From: Papio anubis
Lineage: Eukaryota; Chordata; Mammalia; Primates; Cercopithecidae
Direction of reading: 5' to 3'
DNA: 64,000 bases
Assembly: GCF_008728515.1 (NCBI RefSeq)
Contig: NC_044981.1
Coordinates: 98,902,043 to 98,966,042, forward strand
The notes below the pieces were generated by a model. That model ran no database searches, had not been told where the DNA came from, and worked only from the letters and a program-made list of their open reading frames with translations. The position numbers and the translations under genes are program-made. Of this stretch, positions 10,283 to 23,411 are shown one piece after another. Every line of letters begins with the position of its first letter. The stretch's first letter is position 1.

Positions 10283-11214
10283 AAAACCTGTTTATTTTTA
10301 CATATGCTAATGTGGCTGCTAGTGAACTTCTATTTACATATGTAGCTGGCATTACATTTTTATTGGATGCCAGTCTTGATTTAATCTATGACCTGAGTAA
10401 GGGCTCTGATTTTCCTGAGCACAAACATTTGGACATGGTCGACCTCAGTTCAAAGACAGAGTCTATGACTGCTCCCCTACCACATGCTGTAGGTGCCAAA
10501 TATCTCTGGTGCTGATTTTCATGGAGAAAGAGGGGAAAATAAGAGAATAAAGAGATTTTACTTGAATATTCATTTGTTCAACACTCTTTGTCATAATTCA
10601 GCTTTTGTTTTACTATCTGGGCACATAGTACATGAGTGTGAGTGAGACATTTTTGAAATATTAGATACTACCTATTTTTCCCTTTCCCCTTTTGCTCCAA
10701 CACCCTCCCCCACTCTGCATTTTCCAAGCATAGTTGTCCGTTTTTATTGCCTCAGGTGAAAAAGTGATAATTAAGTCGAGAATCAAGAAACACCTAATGA
10801 CTGAAGCTCACAGGAAACACAAATGACTTGGGTATAAAGGGTGTAAAAAAGTTGACAGGTCCTCAAGAAAAAGGTAGATGCATCCTGCTCCCTGAAATAA
10901 GCCTAAGGAGTGGCAAAAATAAACAGGCAAAAACAAATAACTGATGAAAAGAAAACAAGGCAAACAAAAATATCACTTTTTCAGCTCTGTGTGGGGAAGA
11001 TTCCAATAGGGCTCCAATGGATGCCTACTTTGTTTCAAATAAGAAAACGTCAAGAACCAGAATCTAGTGTTCCTCCCCAAACAACAAGGATTACATAAGT
11101 TGCATGAACTTAAATCATATCTTAGGGAAAATGGGTGAGAAAAATTAATTGAGAATAAGTGTATACCATTATGGTTGAAATGCCTTAAATTAAAAAACTA
11201 TTTCCACCTAAGAT
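10283..11214. other. Unassigned sequence
   Basis: No repeat or gene recognised. The plus frames at 10312-10515 (67 codons) and 10910-11098 (62 codons) show no domain, signal or family resemblance. Confidence 0.5.
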
Positions 11215-13158
11215 GGATTAGAACTAATGAATTCAACACAATTGCAGGAAATAAAATCAACATGCATTAATCAGTTGTGTTTTTATACACTTGCAATGAG
11301 CAATCTGAAAAGAAAATTAAGGAAAAAAATTCCATTTACAATAGCATCAAAAAGAATAGAATATTTAGGAATAAACTTGACCAAAGAGGAGAAAGACTTG
11401 TGCACTAAAAACTATCAACTGTTGCTGAAAAAAATGAAAAATCCAAAATAAAAGAAGTCACAGTGTTTATAGATTAGAAAACAATATTGTTAACATGTCA
11501 ATACTAACCAAAGAGATCTACAAAATTAATTAAATTCCTATCAAAATCCCAATTACTTTTTAGAAATAGAAATATTTACCCTAAAATCATATGGAATCTC
11601 AAGGGACCCCAAATAATTAAAACACCTTAGAAAAGAAGAACAAGGTTGGAAGGACTCTTCTTGATTTCGAAACTTACTATAAATCCATAGTAATCAAAAC
11701 AAAGTGGCATTGGCATTAAAAACTGACACAAGAGAACAATGAAATAGAAAAGAAAGCTCAGGAATAATCCCTTACATATATGGCCAAATGATTTTCTACA
11801 AGGGTGCCAGGACAATTACTGGAAGGCTAGCCTTTTACAATCTTGGGGAAACTGAAGATTCACATGCAAAATAAATAAATGAAATTAGACTCTTACTTTA
11901 TAATATACACATAAATATACTTTATAATATACACATAAATTAATTCAACATGAATGAAACACCCAAACAAAAGAACTAAAACTATTAACCTGTTAAAAGA
12001 AAAAATATAAGGGAACTTCTTGACATTGGATTTGGCAATGATTTCTTGTATCTGACACAAAGTACAGGCAACAACAACAACAAAAATAGGCAAATTGGAC
12101 TATACTAAAATTTAAAAGTTTTGTGCATCAAAAAACTATCAACAAAGGGAAAAGATAACATAAGAAATTGAAGAAAATTCATGCAAATTATATGATTGAT
12201 AAAAGACTGATATCTGGGTGTATAAATAACTCCTATAATTCAACAATGAAAAAAACAAATGACCCAATTAAAAATGAAAAAAAAAATACTTAAATAGAAA
12301 TTTCATCAAGGAAGATATCCAAATGACCAATAAACACATGAAAAGTTGCTTGACACCATTGACCATTAAAAATATGCAAAGGGAAACAATGAGATACCAC
12401 TTTATACCCATTAGGATGGTTAATAATACACACACGCAAAAGAGAAATAAGATTTTTAAAAATAGAAAGTGTTGGTGAGAGTGTGGAGAAATCAGAACCC
12501 TTGTTTATTGCTGGTGTATGTAAAATGGATGCCACTGTGGAAAATGGAATGGCTGTTACTCAAAAGTTAGACAGATTTGCCATATGATCCAACAATTCAA
12601 TTTTTGGCTATATATTCAAAAAAATTGAAAGTAGGGACCCAAACAGATATTTGTATGCCCGTGTTCATAATAGCCTTCTTCACAAAAACCAAAAGGTGGA
12701 AGCAACCCAAGTGTCCATCAGTAGATAAACGGATAAGCGAAATGTGATGTACACGTACAATAGAATATTATTCATCATTCGAAAGGCAGGAAATTCTGAC
12801 ACAGGCTATAATACAGATGGATCTTGAAGACATTATGGTTAGTGAAATAGCCAGTAACCAAAAGACAAATACTATATCATACCAATTATATGTAGTACCT
12901 CTAGTAGTTATAGAGACAGGAAGTAGAATGGTGGCTGCACCACACAGGGCTGTGGGGAGGAGAGAATGGAGAATTATTGTTTAATAAGTATAGTTTTTCA
13001 GTAAGGAAGATGATAGGAGTTCTGGAGATAAATGGTGGTAGTGGTGGTTGCACAACAATCTACATTTACTTAGTGCCACTGAACTATACACTAAGGAATT
13101 GTTAAAATGGTAATTTTTATTATGTTTATTTTACTACCATTAATAAAAATTTTAAAAA
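11215..13158 (+). mobile_element. Old L1 (L1M), ORF2 3' half and 3' UTR
   Basis: The plus frame 11227-11451 reads IPFTIASKRIEYLGI and TKEEKDL, the stretch of L1 ORF2 just after the reverse transcriptase core. Stops then break the frame, but nucleotide matches continue (GAGATACCACTTTATACCCA, CCAACAATTCAATTTTTGGC, GTGTCCATCAGTAGATAAAC, ATAGAATATTATTCATCATT). The 3' UTR follows (GAATGGTGGCTGCAC, GTTCTGGAGATAAATGGTGG, CCACTGAACTATACACT), ending in an A-rich tail near 13158. The 3' UTR type points to an ancient L1M subfamily. 5'-truncated; inactive. Confidence 0.85.
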
Positions 13159-13809
13159 TTATTTTAGCTGTTCTGTAGTAATACAGTGACATTAAATACC
13201 ACTAAAATATTTTAATTAAATTGGAAACACAAATCTTAGAGAGATTGGATTATAAACTAGTTCTCTTTAGAATAAACCTAAGAGTAAAGCAGAAGTTGGT
13301 CACCTCCTAGATGCCCGAGAGCATCAGCCTTGAATCCACCAATGACAAGTAACTAAAGAGGGTTCTTGGCTTCCAGAGATGATTGTGTCAATTTCATATA
13401 GTTCTATTTCTTATGAATCTCATGCTATAATTGGAACTTGTAGAGAATATTAGCACCTGGCAGTTTTAGTGGTTTTCACTATATTTCTCAGGATCATACT
13501 CTGTTGTCTTTTTTACTCATTTTCTTTTGTTTAATCTACCTCACATAATCAGAATTTGACTAAAAAATGCAGGGACAATAGAACATTGTGGTGATTGGAA
13601 AAATCACAATGTAGAAGTAAGAAAGATAATGAGACGCCCACCATGGAAAGTTTTATAAGGATAGAGGCCCACAACTGGCTACCATCCTCTGAGCGTACGT
13701 AAGGGACCTATAATTTGGTGTTCATATCTAGAAGTTTGGTTTCATAGCTGTACTTCCTTGTAGTTCAAAATGTTCAAGAATTATAGGTACTAAGGTACTA
13801 TATGGCTTC
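13159..13809. other. Unassigned sequence
   Basis: No gene or repeat recognised. Confidence 0.5.
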
Positions 13810-14426
13810 TGTGATAGGCAGAATTCTAATGATGTCCCACCAAGATTCCTCTCCTCTCTCTATTCAATTAAACACAAATGTAGGTACTTCTGTAAAAGGA
13901 ACTAGCAGATGAAATAAGATTTCAAACCTTAAAATATGGAAATTAACCTGGGCAATCCAGATGGGCCCAATCTAGTCACTTAAGTTCATAAAGCAAGGAA
14001 CGTTCTCTGACTGAGAGGAGGATATGAGGTAAGAGAAAGAGAGATTCAAAGTGTGAGAGTAACTTATGTCTCCATTCCTGAGTTGGAAGATGAACGGAGC
14101 CTCTTACTAAACCATGAGTATTCTCTCTAGTTGCTGACAACAACACACTGCTGACTCCCAGTAAGGAAGCAAGAACCTCATTCCTACAGTGCTAACAGAT
14201 GAATTCAGGCAACCAATCAAATGGACTAGAAGCAGATTCATTCCTTAAGTCTCCAGAAAAAAACACAGGTCTGCAGATGCTTTGATTTGAGTCTTGTGGA
14301 ATCTGAAGAAGAGTACCCAGTTACGTGACTCTGACCTAAATTCTGTGATAGGATAACATTTGTTTTGTTCTAAGCCACTACATTTGTTGCAATGTGTTGC
14401 AACAGCAATGCAAAATAATGAATACA
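13810..14426 (+). mobile_element. ERVL-type solo LTR (LTR33/MLT2-like)
   Basis: Starts TGTGATAGGCAGAATTCTAA and ends GCAATGCAAAATAATGAATACA. Between them are ACCTGGGCAATCCAGATGGG, GCAACCAATCAAATGG, CCTTAAGTCTCCAG and TTCTAAGCCACTACATTTGT, all typical of an ERVL LTR with the polyadenylation region near the 3' end. No internal sequence follows. The subfamily name is uncertain. Confidence 0.65.
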
Positions 14427-15359
14427 CCTCCTTCATAAACTCTCAAGTAATTGGTTAGAGGGGAAGATGCCCAAATTTTCCTCATGTTTGCTTTAAAGAA
14501 GATGGTGAGAAAAACTTGAGATCTTTGTAATGAGTCTTCCTCCTTCGATAAGAATAGATGGACAACTCTGTTTTGTTGTTGTTCTTGTTGTTTTGGTATC
14601 CAAGAAAGAAACTCTGTAATTATGAGCACAGATAATTTATTGTGCAGTATAAAATACAAAGATTGAATGTAGTAATTTATCTGACGTTTGGAGAAGACTC
14701 TGGTAGGAAATTGGAGTAATCATAGAGTGAAGGGAATATAGAAAATAAAATGTTGCATAATTAGTTATAATAATGGGCAGCTAGAGATTAATCTAACAGG
14801 GAGATTGGGAAATGGAGTTAAACTTACTACTGAGAATTATTTTCCCTCTGCTCTTTAGGGATGTTAATTCCAAGGCATTTCTAGCCTGTCTTAAGTGTCA
14901 GCAGAAAAATCTACGTATTTCAGGAAAACCCTCAAGTCCAAAGATGGAGGCACTGGTACCTGGAAGTTTTCTAGTCTACACTAAAATGTTCACACCTGAT
15001 GAAAATAGACAGGTCATGAACATTTCTGCTACACCACGTAAATGAAAGAGAACAATCTGGGGCAATACAAAACAAATTATAGTGCGTGCATTGTGGTACA
15101 TATAGAAAGGTCTGTCATAGGCAGACAAATATTCCCATTATGACAATTTTGGGAAGTGGGTGCCTGATGGTGCTCCTTAGACTATGAACTCATATTTTTT
15201 AACCTTATCATGAAAGTCCAAGAAATTATTATTTTCTGTTCATTGTCTATGGCTTATAGATTGCTAAATTTAACACAGTGGATATGTATCTTTTTGACCT
15301 ATTTAACATAGTTTAATATTCTTACAATTACCTCTGAACACTTTATTTTGTTTATTCTC
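14427..15359. other. Unassigned sequence
   Basis: Nothing recognised. Plus frame 14812-15045 (77 codons) and minus frame 14378-14659 (93 codons) overlap on opposite strands and show no family features. Confidence 0.5.
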
Positions 15360-15537
15360 TATTAAACTGGATCTTTCTTCTTAGTCTCCTCTGTTGGTAT
15401 GGCTCCACCACTCTAATTCTAAATGTTGGAATGCCTAAATTCTGATAGAACTCTTTGCTATCCTCACTTACTCACTATGCAATCTCCTTCAGTTTTGTGG
15501 CTATGAAAAACATCTATGAGTTCATAGCCTCCCCGCC

Positions 15538-15660
15538 TTTATGTAGAGACAGTCTCGCTCTGTTGCTTAGGATGGTCTCAAACTTATTGCCTCAAATGAT
15601 CCTACTGCTTCAGCCTTCAAAAGTTCTGTGATTACAGGTATGAGCCACCACACCCAGTCT
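15538..15660 (-). mobile_element. Alu left arm (old)
   Basis: TATGTAGAGACAGTCTCGCT through TACAGGTATGAGCCACCACA to CCCAGTCT: reverse complement of an Alu left monomer, inserted in the L2. Confidence 0.8.
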
Positions 15661-15671
15661 AACACCCCAAA

Positions 15672-15718
15672 TATATATATATACACACACACACATACAC
15701 ACACACACATACATAAAC
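15672..15718. repeat. (TA)n(CA)n microsatellite
   Basis: ATATATATATATACACACAC followed by interrupted CA units. Confidence 0.9.
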
Positions 15719-16430
15719 ACACCTTGGACCTGTTCTCAGAACTGCAGACTGCTTTTTTGACGTCTTCAACCTAAATATCTAATAGGTACTTTAAACTTTA
15801 CATGGATGAAAGCAAATACTAACTTCTTCTTCACCAAACAATGTCTTCCTCCTCATTTTTTTTTTCCCTTAGTGTTATGGAGGCATACTTTACAGTCACT
15901 TTGACCACTTTCTTTCAGATCACTCACATGCAAACTTTGTTACATGTGTGACCTCATCTCATTCTCTCTCTCACTTTCTCATCCTACTCCTTTCTTTCCG
16001 TCACATATACTAGGACTGATCTCATCTCACGCTCTTTGCACTTGATCTTGGCTTGTATCACCCTTCTTTTAGATCTTCAGATAGCCCCAAGATTTGTAAC
16101 TTTACCTTCCTCATATCTTTGCTCATATATCTTGCCATCACTGAAGCCTTTCTTAAAGATACTACTCTTGCTTTATCTCTGAATTCCACCCTCCTTCTGG
16201 GGCTTACCTCCTTTGTACTTATTTTCTTTCCAGGAATGTGTGTATGTGTGTGTATTTTACATAGGAGAATACATGTATACAAATTTATATGAGAATATAT
16301 TTTACCAATTTATATGAGAGAATATATGTTGAGATTTTGGTCTGCTTTTCATCTCCGCTTAATTCTCAATATCTAGAATAGTGCCTGTCACTTAAGAAAT
16401 GCTAAATATACACTTTTTAATGAATTGCCA

Positions 16431-19400
16431 AATCATCCCTTCTACAAGGGAGCTGCAATCCATATTATCTAAAGGCCAAAGTGTGTGTTTGGTGCCTTTG
16501 GGGGATAACAGAAGGAGTGTTGCTTATTTAGTCTTTACCTCCATTATTAAGAATTATTTATCAGAATAACTTTTAAATAGTTACTTAAAATGATGAATCT
16601 TATTAGAAGGAAGAAAATGATTTATCATTTACTACAGTGAACCCTGAAAAGCAGTGACATGTCACACTACCATAACAAAAAACCTTTTCAAGACAAAAGA
16701 TCATACATAAGCTAAAATATAACTAGTTTTAAAGTCAGTTTTGTATAAATCATTCTCAATGTCCCCCCATTATCAGAATGTATAGCCATTATATGCTATA
16801 ATGTTTTCCTTAAAATTTCAATTTAATCCTAGTTTTACAAGTAATTACATATTAAATGCTCACCAGCACTGATTATGCAGATATTTGCTCTAATCATTTT
16901 TGTTATCCAAATTTTGCTCTATAGTACACTCTACAGGAAAGGCTCATGGAAAAAATATCTTCTGAGACTTTGTGTATCACTAGGAGTTTGCAAATGCCTT
17001 TTTACTCAAATATCAGGGTTTTTAAAGCTATACAATCATTGCTTCAGATTTCATTCGCTTGAGTTTGTGAATATATAATTTCACATTTTTAGGGGATAAA
17101 GTGCCAAAGGGTTTGATGGTCTGTTGTTGTTTTTTTTCTTTCGTAAATCACATGCCCCTTTCAGCAATGCTCAAACTGAACTATATCTTGGTGTTGGTTG
17201 TTCTGGGTAGACATTCTGAAATTTAAGGTGTGTTTGTTCAATATGTAGTGTCAATTTCTTTCATTATCATCGATTTTTGTTTATTTCTTCCATATTTTTT
17301 TCTCTTACGGTATTATTTGTTGATTTGCTATTTTGATTCCTCTCATTTAATCTTCATGTCTAAATGATTTTTTTCTTTCTTTTCAAATGATCTCTTGAAA
17401 CACATCACCTCATTCTTAAGTGTTTTCCCAATTGTGATATAATTTGTTCACTCATGTCTTGTATTGTTTTCTTAAGAGCATTCAGTTTATTCTGAATTTT
17501 TTTTGACATACTATGGTTTTGATTTACTTATGAACATATATCTCGTTACCTGTGTGATGTCATTTATAATCTCTTTTTCCTATGGAAACATTGCATGGAA
17601 TATGATGCTAATACTTTGTTGCTCATTTCAGAGGTAGGCTTGGTTCATATAGCTTTTACTAATTCACAGAATCTTCTTTCTATTATTTTTGTATAGCCAT
17701 AAAAATTATGGCACCTCGCTTTCTGATTTTTCTTGTTTACTCTGTTCCTTTACCCCAACTTTCTCCCACTAATTTTTCTTCAGTGTAGGAGGCCTTCTTT
17801 GGAAGAGATCCTGAGTGAATCTGTTTTGAAAGTCCATAGAAATTAAGCTGCTTCAGACTTTTATTACTTAACAAAGACCCGTTGCTTTCCTTTGCTACTG
17901 GAACAAGCAACTCGCCATCTAAGTGGAGCCAGTGTTCTCAAATTCTCTCACCAAGTATTCCTATGAATATCTCTGGACTATTTTTGGAATCTCCTTTCTT
18001 CAGGTCTGTCAATTATCTCTCTGTTTAGTCTTTTGCCTGTTCCAATAACATGCCATACTTATAGCTATAGCTGCTGATATTTTGAAGTTCATAGTGCCAG
18101 CTGATCACTAATCTTTATATGTAAATGCAGTCCATCAGGTTTTTCTTGTTGGCTTTAGTGTTTTTATTGCTTGGTTTTTGCTATCTAGCTGTTTAGTATG
18201 TTTTTATGTGGACATTTGTAAAGGTAAACAAACTGTACTGTCATCATTGACACTAATGTCTCAGAATCTTTGCCTTAAATTTTTAAGTAGGTGATTCTCA
18301 ATTTAATTTATGGATATAAAATGCCTTTAAGTATCCACTTAGTATCTAGCTTTTCACCAATTTCAAATAATCACGAGTTTATATAGCCTTGTGGAAACTT
18401 TTCCATTTAAATCTAAGTAAAAACTTGGAGAACAAGCAAACCCATACAATACTTTTAAAATAAGAAATTCAGGCACAGAACTGAGGATGAAGCAGTACAT
18501 ATATTTTTTCTTATTTTAACCTCAGTGGGTTACTAAAAACAGCAGTGCCTTTGCAATCAACCTTTTCTTCACCCAGAAGAAGTGTATGAAGACAAAATGA
18601 TAACCCCTGAGTTTCTGCACATCTTTCTGCTCCAGGAAGGGTTCTAACTCATCCCCAGGGGCTTACTCTACTGGCAAACTCTTATCAGACATAGACCTTT
18701 TCCATCCCAAAGAACAAAGGACAAAGGAGGTATACAAATGCCTTCCTAATCTTTCTATTTTAGATATAGATAATGAACCCTAAGAGTCAAGGATTGGACT
18801 CTAGTGCATCAAGCAGTACTGTGCTAAAATGACCCTGGAAAATACATTACTTTTTATTGTCTAGGCAAAAAACTCTCCAGGGTGGATATTCTCCCTTCTC
18901 ATTACTGGAGGGACTCTACCTGTATTGTGTGTCCAATGTATCCAAGATCCCTAAGTGCTGGGCATCAGACTTTCCTAAAATCCTTATGAAAATTTGCACA
19001 TGCTGATTTAGGCTACCTAGTACTAAACAGATTACTTATTCTCCCTCTGACATTGCTTTCCTATTTGCCCTAAAATAAAGAAATATGGGACAGAGTTCTT
19101 TCTTTGAGGTATATAGGTGTGGCATGTCCAGCAAAATACACTGAACCTAGCACATAGTGACAACAGGGGGATAATAACACATTTTCACTCACTGCTGATC
19201 TTAGCATCTAAGTTTCCACGACAAAGCCAATTCCTTAACTTAAACAATGGAATGTGTGGATTTTGCCTTAAGCTCTGCTCTGCTGGATAACAAGTATCAG
19301 CTGCAAAAAGACCCATGCCTGTCATACTGTAAACACTCAAAATAAAATAAAAAGCATCATTAAAGTATTCAGCCAATTTCTTTGCACATCAAAAGTGCTC

Positions 19401-19484
19401 TATATATTTTAATTCTGAGTTTACTTATGCTCCAGGTATAAAATTATCATTTGAATTAAAATGTTATGATGAATTTCTAATAAA
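16431..19484. other. Unassigned 3-kb stretch, partly T-rich
   Basis: 17100-18200 is strongly T-rich on the plus strand and resembles the reverse complement of an L1 or HAL1 ORF1/5' region in composition, but I cannot place a motif with confidence. 18400-19480 is more balanced and unassigned; no frame above 67 codons, none with recognisable features. Confidence 0.4.
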
Positions 19485-20464
19485 CTAATTTTAGAGAAGT
19501 TTTAGGTTCACAGAAAAACTGAGTGAAAAACACAGCGAGTTAGCATATACCCCTTCCCCCAACCCCAAATTTCACATTATCAACATCTCATACCAGAGGA
19601 GCATATTTGTTACAATTAGTGAGCCGATATTGATACATCATCACCCAAAGTTTACATTTGGGTTCACTTTTGGTACACTCTGTGGGTTTTCACAAAAGTA
19701 TGACATATATCCTCCATTAAAGTAACATACAAAATATTTTATTATCTTAACACTTCTCTGTGCTCTGCCTGTAGGTCCCTCCCTCCAAGCTTAGCCCTGA
19801 CAACCACCCATCTTTTTTACTGTTGCCATAGTCTTGCCTTTTCCAGAATGTCATATAGCTGGAATCATACCGTATGAACACTTTTCAGTTTTGTTTCTTT
19901 TATTTAGTAATATGTGTTTATGGTTTATCCATGTCTTTTTAGAGCTTGGTAATTTATCTTTAGTGCCCAACAACATTTCATTGTCTACATGTAACACCAT
20001 TTATTTACTCATACACCTATTGAAGGACATTTAGTTGCTTTGAAGTTTTGGCCGTTATGAATAAAGCTGCTATCAATATCCTTGTGCAGGTTTTGTGTGG
20101 AACATATTTTCATCTTTTTGGGGTAAATACCAAAGTGCATGCTTGCTAGATTGTATTATAAGGGGATGTTTAGTTTTGTAAGAAACTGCCACAATGTATT
20201 CAACAGATTGTAACATTGCATTCCCACCAGCAATGAATGAGAATTCCTGCTCCACAGCCTCACTAGAAGTTGATATTGTTAATGTTCTGGATTTGGGCTG
20301 TTCTGATAGGTGTGCAGTGGTATCTCATTGTTGTTGTAATCTGCATTTTCCTAATGGCATGCAACTTGGAGCATCTTTTTGTATTTTTGCCATGCCTTCT
20401 TCATGTTGTGTCTCTTCAGGTCTTTGGCCTAGTTTTTAATCGGGTTGTTTGTATTCTTATTCAA

Positions 20465-20598
20465 TTTTTTTAAAATGTTTTTGTAGAGATGAGATGTCAC
20501 TATGTTGCTCAGGCTGGCCTCAAACCCCTGGCCTCAAGCAGTCTCCCTGCTTTAGCCTCCTGAAGTACTGGGATTACAGGTGAGCCACAATGACTGAC
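20465..20598 (-). mobile_element. Alu left arm (old) in the L1M
   Basis: TTTTTGTAGAGATGAGATGT to GGGATTACAGGTGAGCCACA. The L1M text CTTATTCAATTTT before and CTTATTGTTGAATTTT after it supports an insertion duplication. Confidence 0.8.
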
Positions 20599-21179
20599 TT
20601 CTTATTGTTGAATTTTAACAGTTATTTGCATATTTTGAATAACGGTATTTTATCAGATGTGTCTTTTACAAATATTTTCTTCCAATTTGTAACCTGTTGT
20701 TTCATTCTCTTGACATTGTCTTTCACAGAGCAGAAATTTTTAATTTTACTGAATCCCCACTTATCAATTATTTTCTTCATGGATGTGCCTCTAGTGTTAT
20801 ACCTAATAATAATCACCATACTCAGGGTCATCTAGATTTCAAACTTGTAGAAGTTTGACAGTTTTGTGTTTTACATGTAGATCTATAATTCACTTTGCAT
20901 TATGTATTGTAAAGGATGTGAGATGTGTCTAATTTATTTATTTATTTTTTGCATGTAGACATCCAGTTGAATTGTTTTAGTTCCTCTGTCAAAAATCAGC
21001 TGACTGTGAGTCTATTTCTTGATTCTTTCTTCTGTTCAATTGGTCTATTTGTCTGTTTCATCACTAATACCACACTATTTTGGTTACCATAGCTATATAG
21101 TGAATCTTGAAGTCAGGTAGTGTCAGTCCTTTGTTCTTCCCCTTCAATACTGTGTTGGTTATTCTGGGTATTTTGCTTC

Positions 21180-21439
21180 TCTGGAATATGATAATAATCT
21201 ATAATAATCATTCGCAGGTAGCCCACATAATAGTGAGGAGACAGAGAATTAAACATATTCTGTCTCATTTCAGTACAGCTAACTTCAGTATTAAGAAATG
21301 ACTAGATATTTTTCTGCTTTGCTGATGGAGGCAGCGGAGCTAAGAAATAACGGAAAAATGATAACAACACCATGATTTTTCCTAAATGAAGTATTTTTTT
21401 TATATTGATCGTTTGACTTTAACATTCCTTAATTCAGAA
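21180..21439. repeat. Local duplication, copy A (inside the L1M)
   Basis: Resembles 23412-23675 along its whole length in the same orientation. Shared blocks: TCTGGAATAT, AGAGAATTAAACAT, CTAAGAAATAA, CCATGATTTTT and CCTTAATTCAGAA. It interrupts the L1M, whose sequence stops at about 21180 and resumes at about 21556 further along the element. 21440-21555 is unassigned. Confidence 0.75.
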
Positions 21440-21821
21440 ACTCTGTCTAGTTATTTAAGTTGTAACTGCTTAGAATACAGTCTCAACAATTATCACATGA
21501 GATGATGTATTGTTCACAAGCAGGACTTTATTCCTTTTGACTCATCACTGATACTATGTCAGCTGTAGGATTTTTGTAGATATTCTTTATCAAGTTGGGG
21601 AAGTTCCCCACTATTTGTAGGTTACTGGGAGTTTTTATAAACAGGTGTTGAATTATTTCAAGTGCTCTTTTTTTGCATCTATTGATATGATCATGTGATT
21701 GTTTTAGGATGCTTATGTGATGAATTTCATTAATTAATATTTGAATTTTGAACCAGCCCTATAAACCTGCGACAATACTACTTTGGTTCTATGTTCATGA
21801 GAGATTTTGGTTTGTAGCTTT

Positions 21822-22170
21822 TTTACTTTTTTAAAGTTTTTGTTGATATATAATAGTTGGACATATTTGGGGGCACATGTGAAATTTTAATACATATATA
21901 TGAATGTGTATTGCTCAAATCAAGGTAATTGAAATAGTCATCACCTCAATATTTATCTTTTCCTGGTGTTGGGAACATTATAATTCTTCTTTTCTAGCTA
22001 TTTTGAAATATATAATAAATAATTATTAACTGTATTTCCGTACCATACTGTAGAATACTAGAACTTATTTTCTATCTAACCGTATTTTTGTACACCTTAG
22101 CAAATTCCTCTTTATTATCTCTACTTCCCTTCCCAGCCTCTGGAAACCATCATTCTATTCTCTACATTCA
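21822..22170 (-). mobile_element. L1 3' UTR fragment (L1PB/L1MA-like)
   Basis: TTTTTGTTGATATATAATAG, GTGTATTGCTCAAATCAAGG, CAGCCTCTGGAAACCATCAT: reverse complement of a younger L1 3' UTR than the host L1M. The host text TTCATGAGA occurs on both sides. Confidence 0.75.
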
Positions 22171-22340
22171 TGAGATATTTTCTTGTGATGTCTTTTTCTG
22201 ATTTGGGTATAATGGGAATACTGTCCTCATGAAATGCATTAAGAAGTAGTCTCTGCTTCTGTCTTCTGAAAGACCTCATAAAAATTGGTGTAATTTCCAC
22301 TTTAAAGATCTGTTAAAATTCATAAGTAAGCCCACCTGTC

Positions 22341-22358
22341 TGTTTTTTCTGTTTTTTT

Positions 22359-22390
<32 letters not shown>

Positions 22391-22391
22391 A
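22341..22391. repeat. Polypyrimidine (T/TTTTC) tract
   Basis: A run of T with CTTTTCTTTTC units inside the L1M; no Alu or L1 body attached. Confidence 0.8.
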
Positions 22392-22770
22392 GTATTATTA
22401 AGTATTTATTGAATTTCTTTAGTAGATATGGGACTATTTAGATTGTCCATGTTCTGCATATACAAGTTAAAAACTAAATTAAAAAAAATAAATTGCCTAT
22501 TTCTTCCCATGTGCCTGTGTGAGTTTTGGCAGATTGTATCTTTCAATTAATTGGTGGATTTCTTAGAGCTTATTTGGGAGCTCTAAGAAATTTGGAAGCA
22601 TAAAATTGTATTTAAAATAGTATTTTTTTTTATTATCATCGTAATGTCCATACAATCTGCAATGAAGTCCCCTAACTACCCTCTTTTATGTCTGCTATTA
22701 GTAATTTGTGATTTCTGTCTTTATTTTATTTTTATTTTATTTTATTTTTAGCACCTGGCTATATATGTAC

Positions 22771-23071
22771 TTATTTTATTTTTTTAAATTTTAGACAGAA
22801 TTTTGCTCTGTCATCAGACTGGAGTGCAATGGCGTGATCTCAACTCACTGAAACCTCTGCTAACTGGCTTCAAGCAATTCTCCGGTCTCAGTCTCCCGAG
22901 TAGCTGGGATAGCAGGCATGCACTACCAAGCCTAGCTAATTTTGTATTTTTAGTAGAGATGGGGTTTCATTATGTTGGCCAGACTGGTCTTGAACTCCTG
23001 ACCTCAGATGGTCTGCCTGCCTTGGCCTCCCAAAATGCTGGGATTACAGGAGTGAGCTACCTCTCATGTCC
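22771..23071 (-). mobile_element. Full-length Alu (AluS-like)
   Basis: T-rich tail, TTTAGACAGAATTTTGCTCT, TTTTTAGTAGAGATGGGGTT and GCTGGGATTACAGGAGTGAG. The 94-codon plus frame at 22803-23087 is Alu antisense translation. Confidence 0.9.
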
Positions 23072-23411
23072 TATAATATACGTTTAAAAAACATAATCCA
23101 CCATCCTTGTTAGCGATATTTCATTAACCAAACCCTTTTTTTCCTCTATTAAATGACTTGCTTTGGGAAAAAAAAATCTGGTCTATAATGATGGAACACA
23201 TATGCAAATTTAATTTTTTTAAGCTGAATCAAGGTGTCATTTCATTACCATAACACTGTCTTCCTTTTATAATTTAGGAATTTAGTTTTATTTTAACCTA
23301 AGAAATATAAAAATAGTTTTCTGTCAATGTATTAATTTAGTCAATGATGCATTCATTCATTTACTTAATCATAAGTACTAATGAAGCACATTGTAGTATG
23401 CACTGTGCTGA

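Larger units (their letters stand above)
15360..16430 (+). mobile_element. LINE-2 relic, reverse transcriptase end to 3' UTR
   Basis: Plus-strand L2. 15383-15530 matches the stretch of L2 around AGTCTCCTCTGTTGG, CTAAATGTTGGAATGCC and TCACTATGCAATCTCC. 15720-15840 matches CCTAAATATCTAATAGGTAC. 16030-16220 matches the L2 C-terminal and 3' region (CTCTTTGCACTTGATC, TAGATCTTCAG, CTCATATCTTTGCTCATAT). 16355-16420 gives the 3' end (ATATCTAGAATAGTGCCTGTC). Interrupted by an Alu arm, a microsatellite and a TG tract. Frames such as 16053-16292 are this relic. Confidence 0.65.
19485..22760 (-). mobile_element. Old L1 (L1M), 3' UTR through reverse transcriptase region, interrupted
   Basis: Reverse complement of an L1M. 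The 3' UTR is at 19485-19830 (GAAGTTTTAGGTTCACAG, TACATTTGGGTTCACT). ORF2 3' end follows at 19830-20464 (TTTTCCAGAATGTCATATAG, CATTCCCACCAGCAATGAAT). It continues after an Alu arm at 20599-21180 (TTTATCAGATGTGTCTTTTA, CATTCTCTTGACATTGTCTT), after a local duplication at 21556-21821 (TTGTAGATATTCTTTATCAA, ATTGATATGATCATGTGATT), and after an L1 3' UTR insertion at 22171-22760 (TCTTCTGAAAGACCTCAT). About 0.8 kb of L1 is missing where the local duplication sits. Frameshifted and full of stops. Confidence 0.8.

Noticed and set aside
17100..18200. HAL1 or L1 ORF1 relic in a T-rich stretch
   Set aside because: Only compositional resemblance; I could not place specific motifs, so it is left as unassigned.
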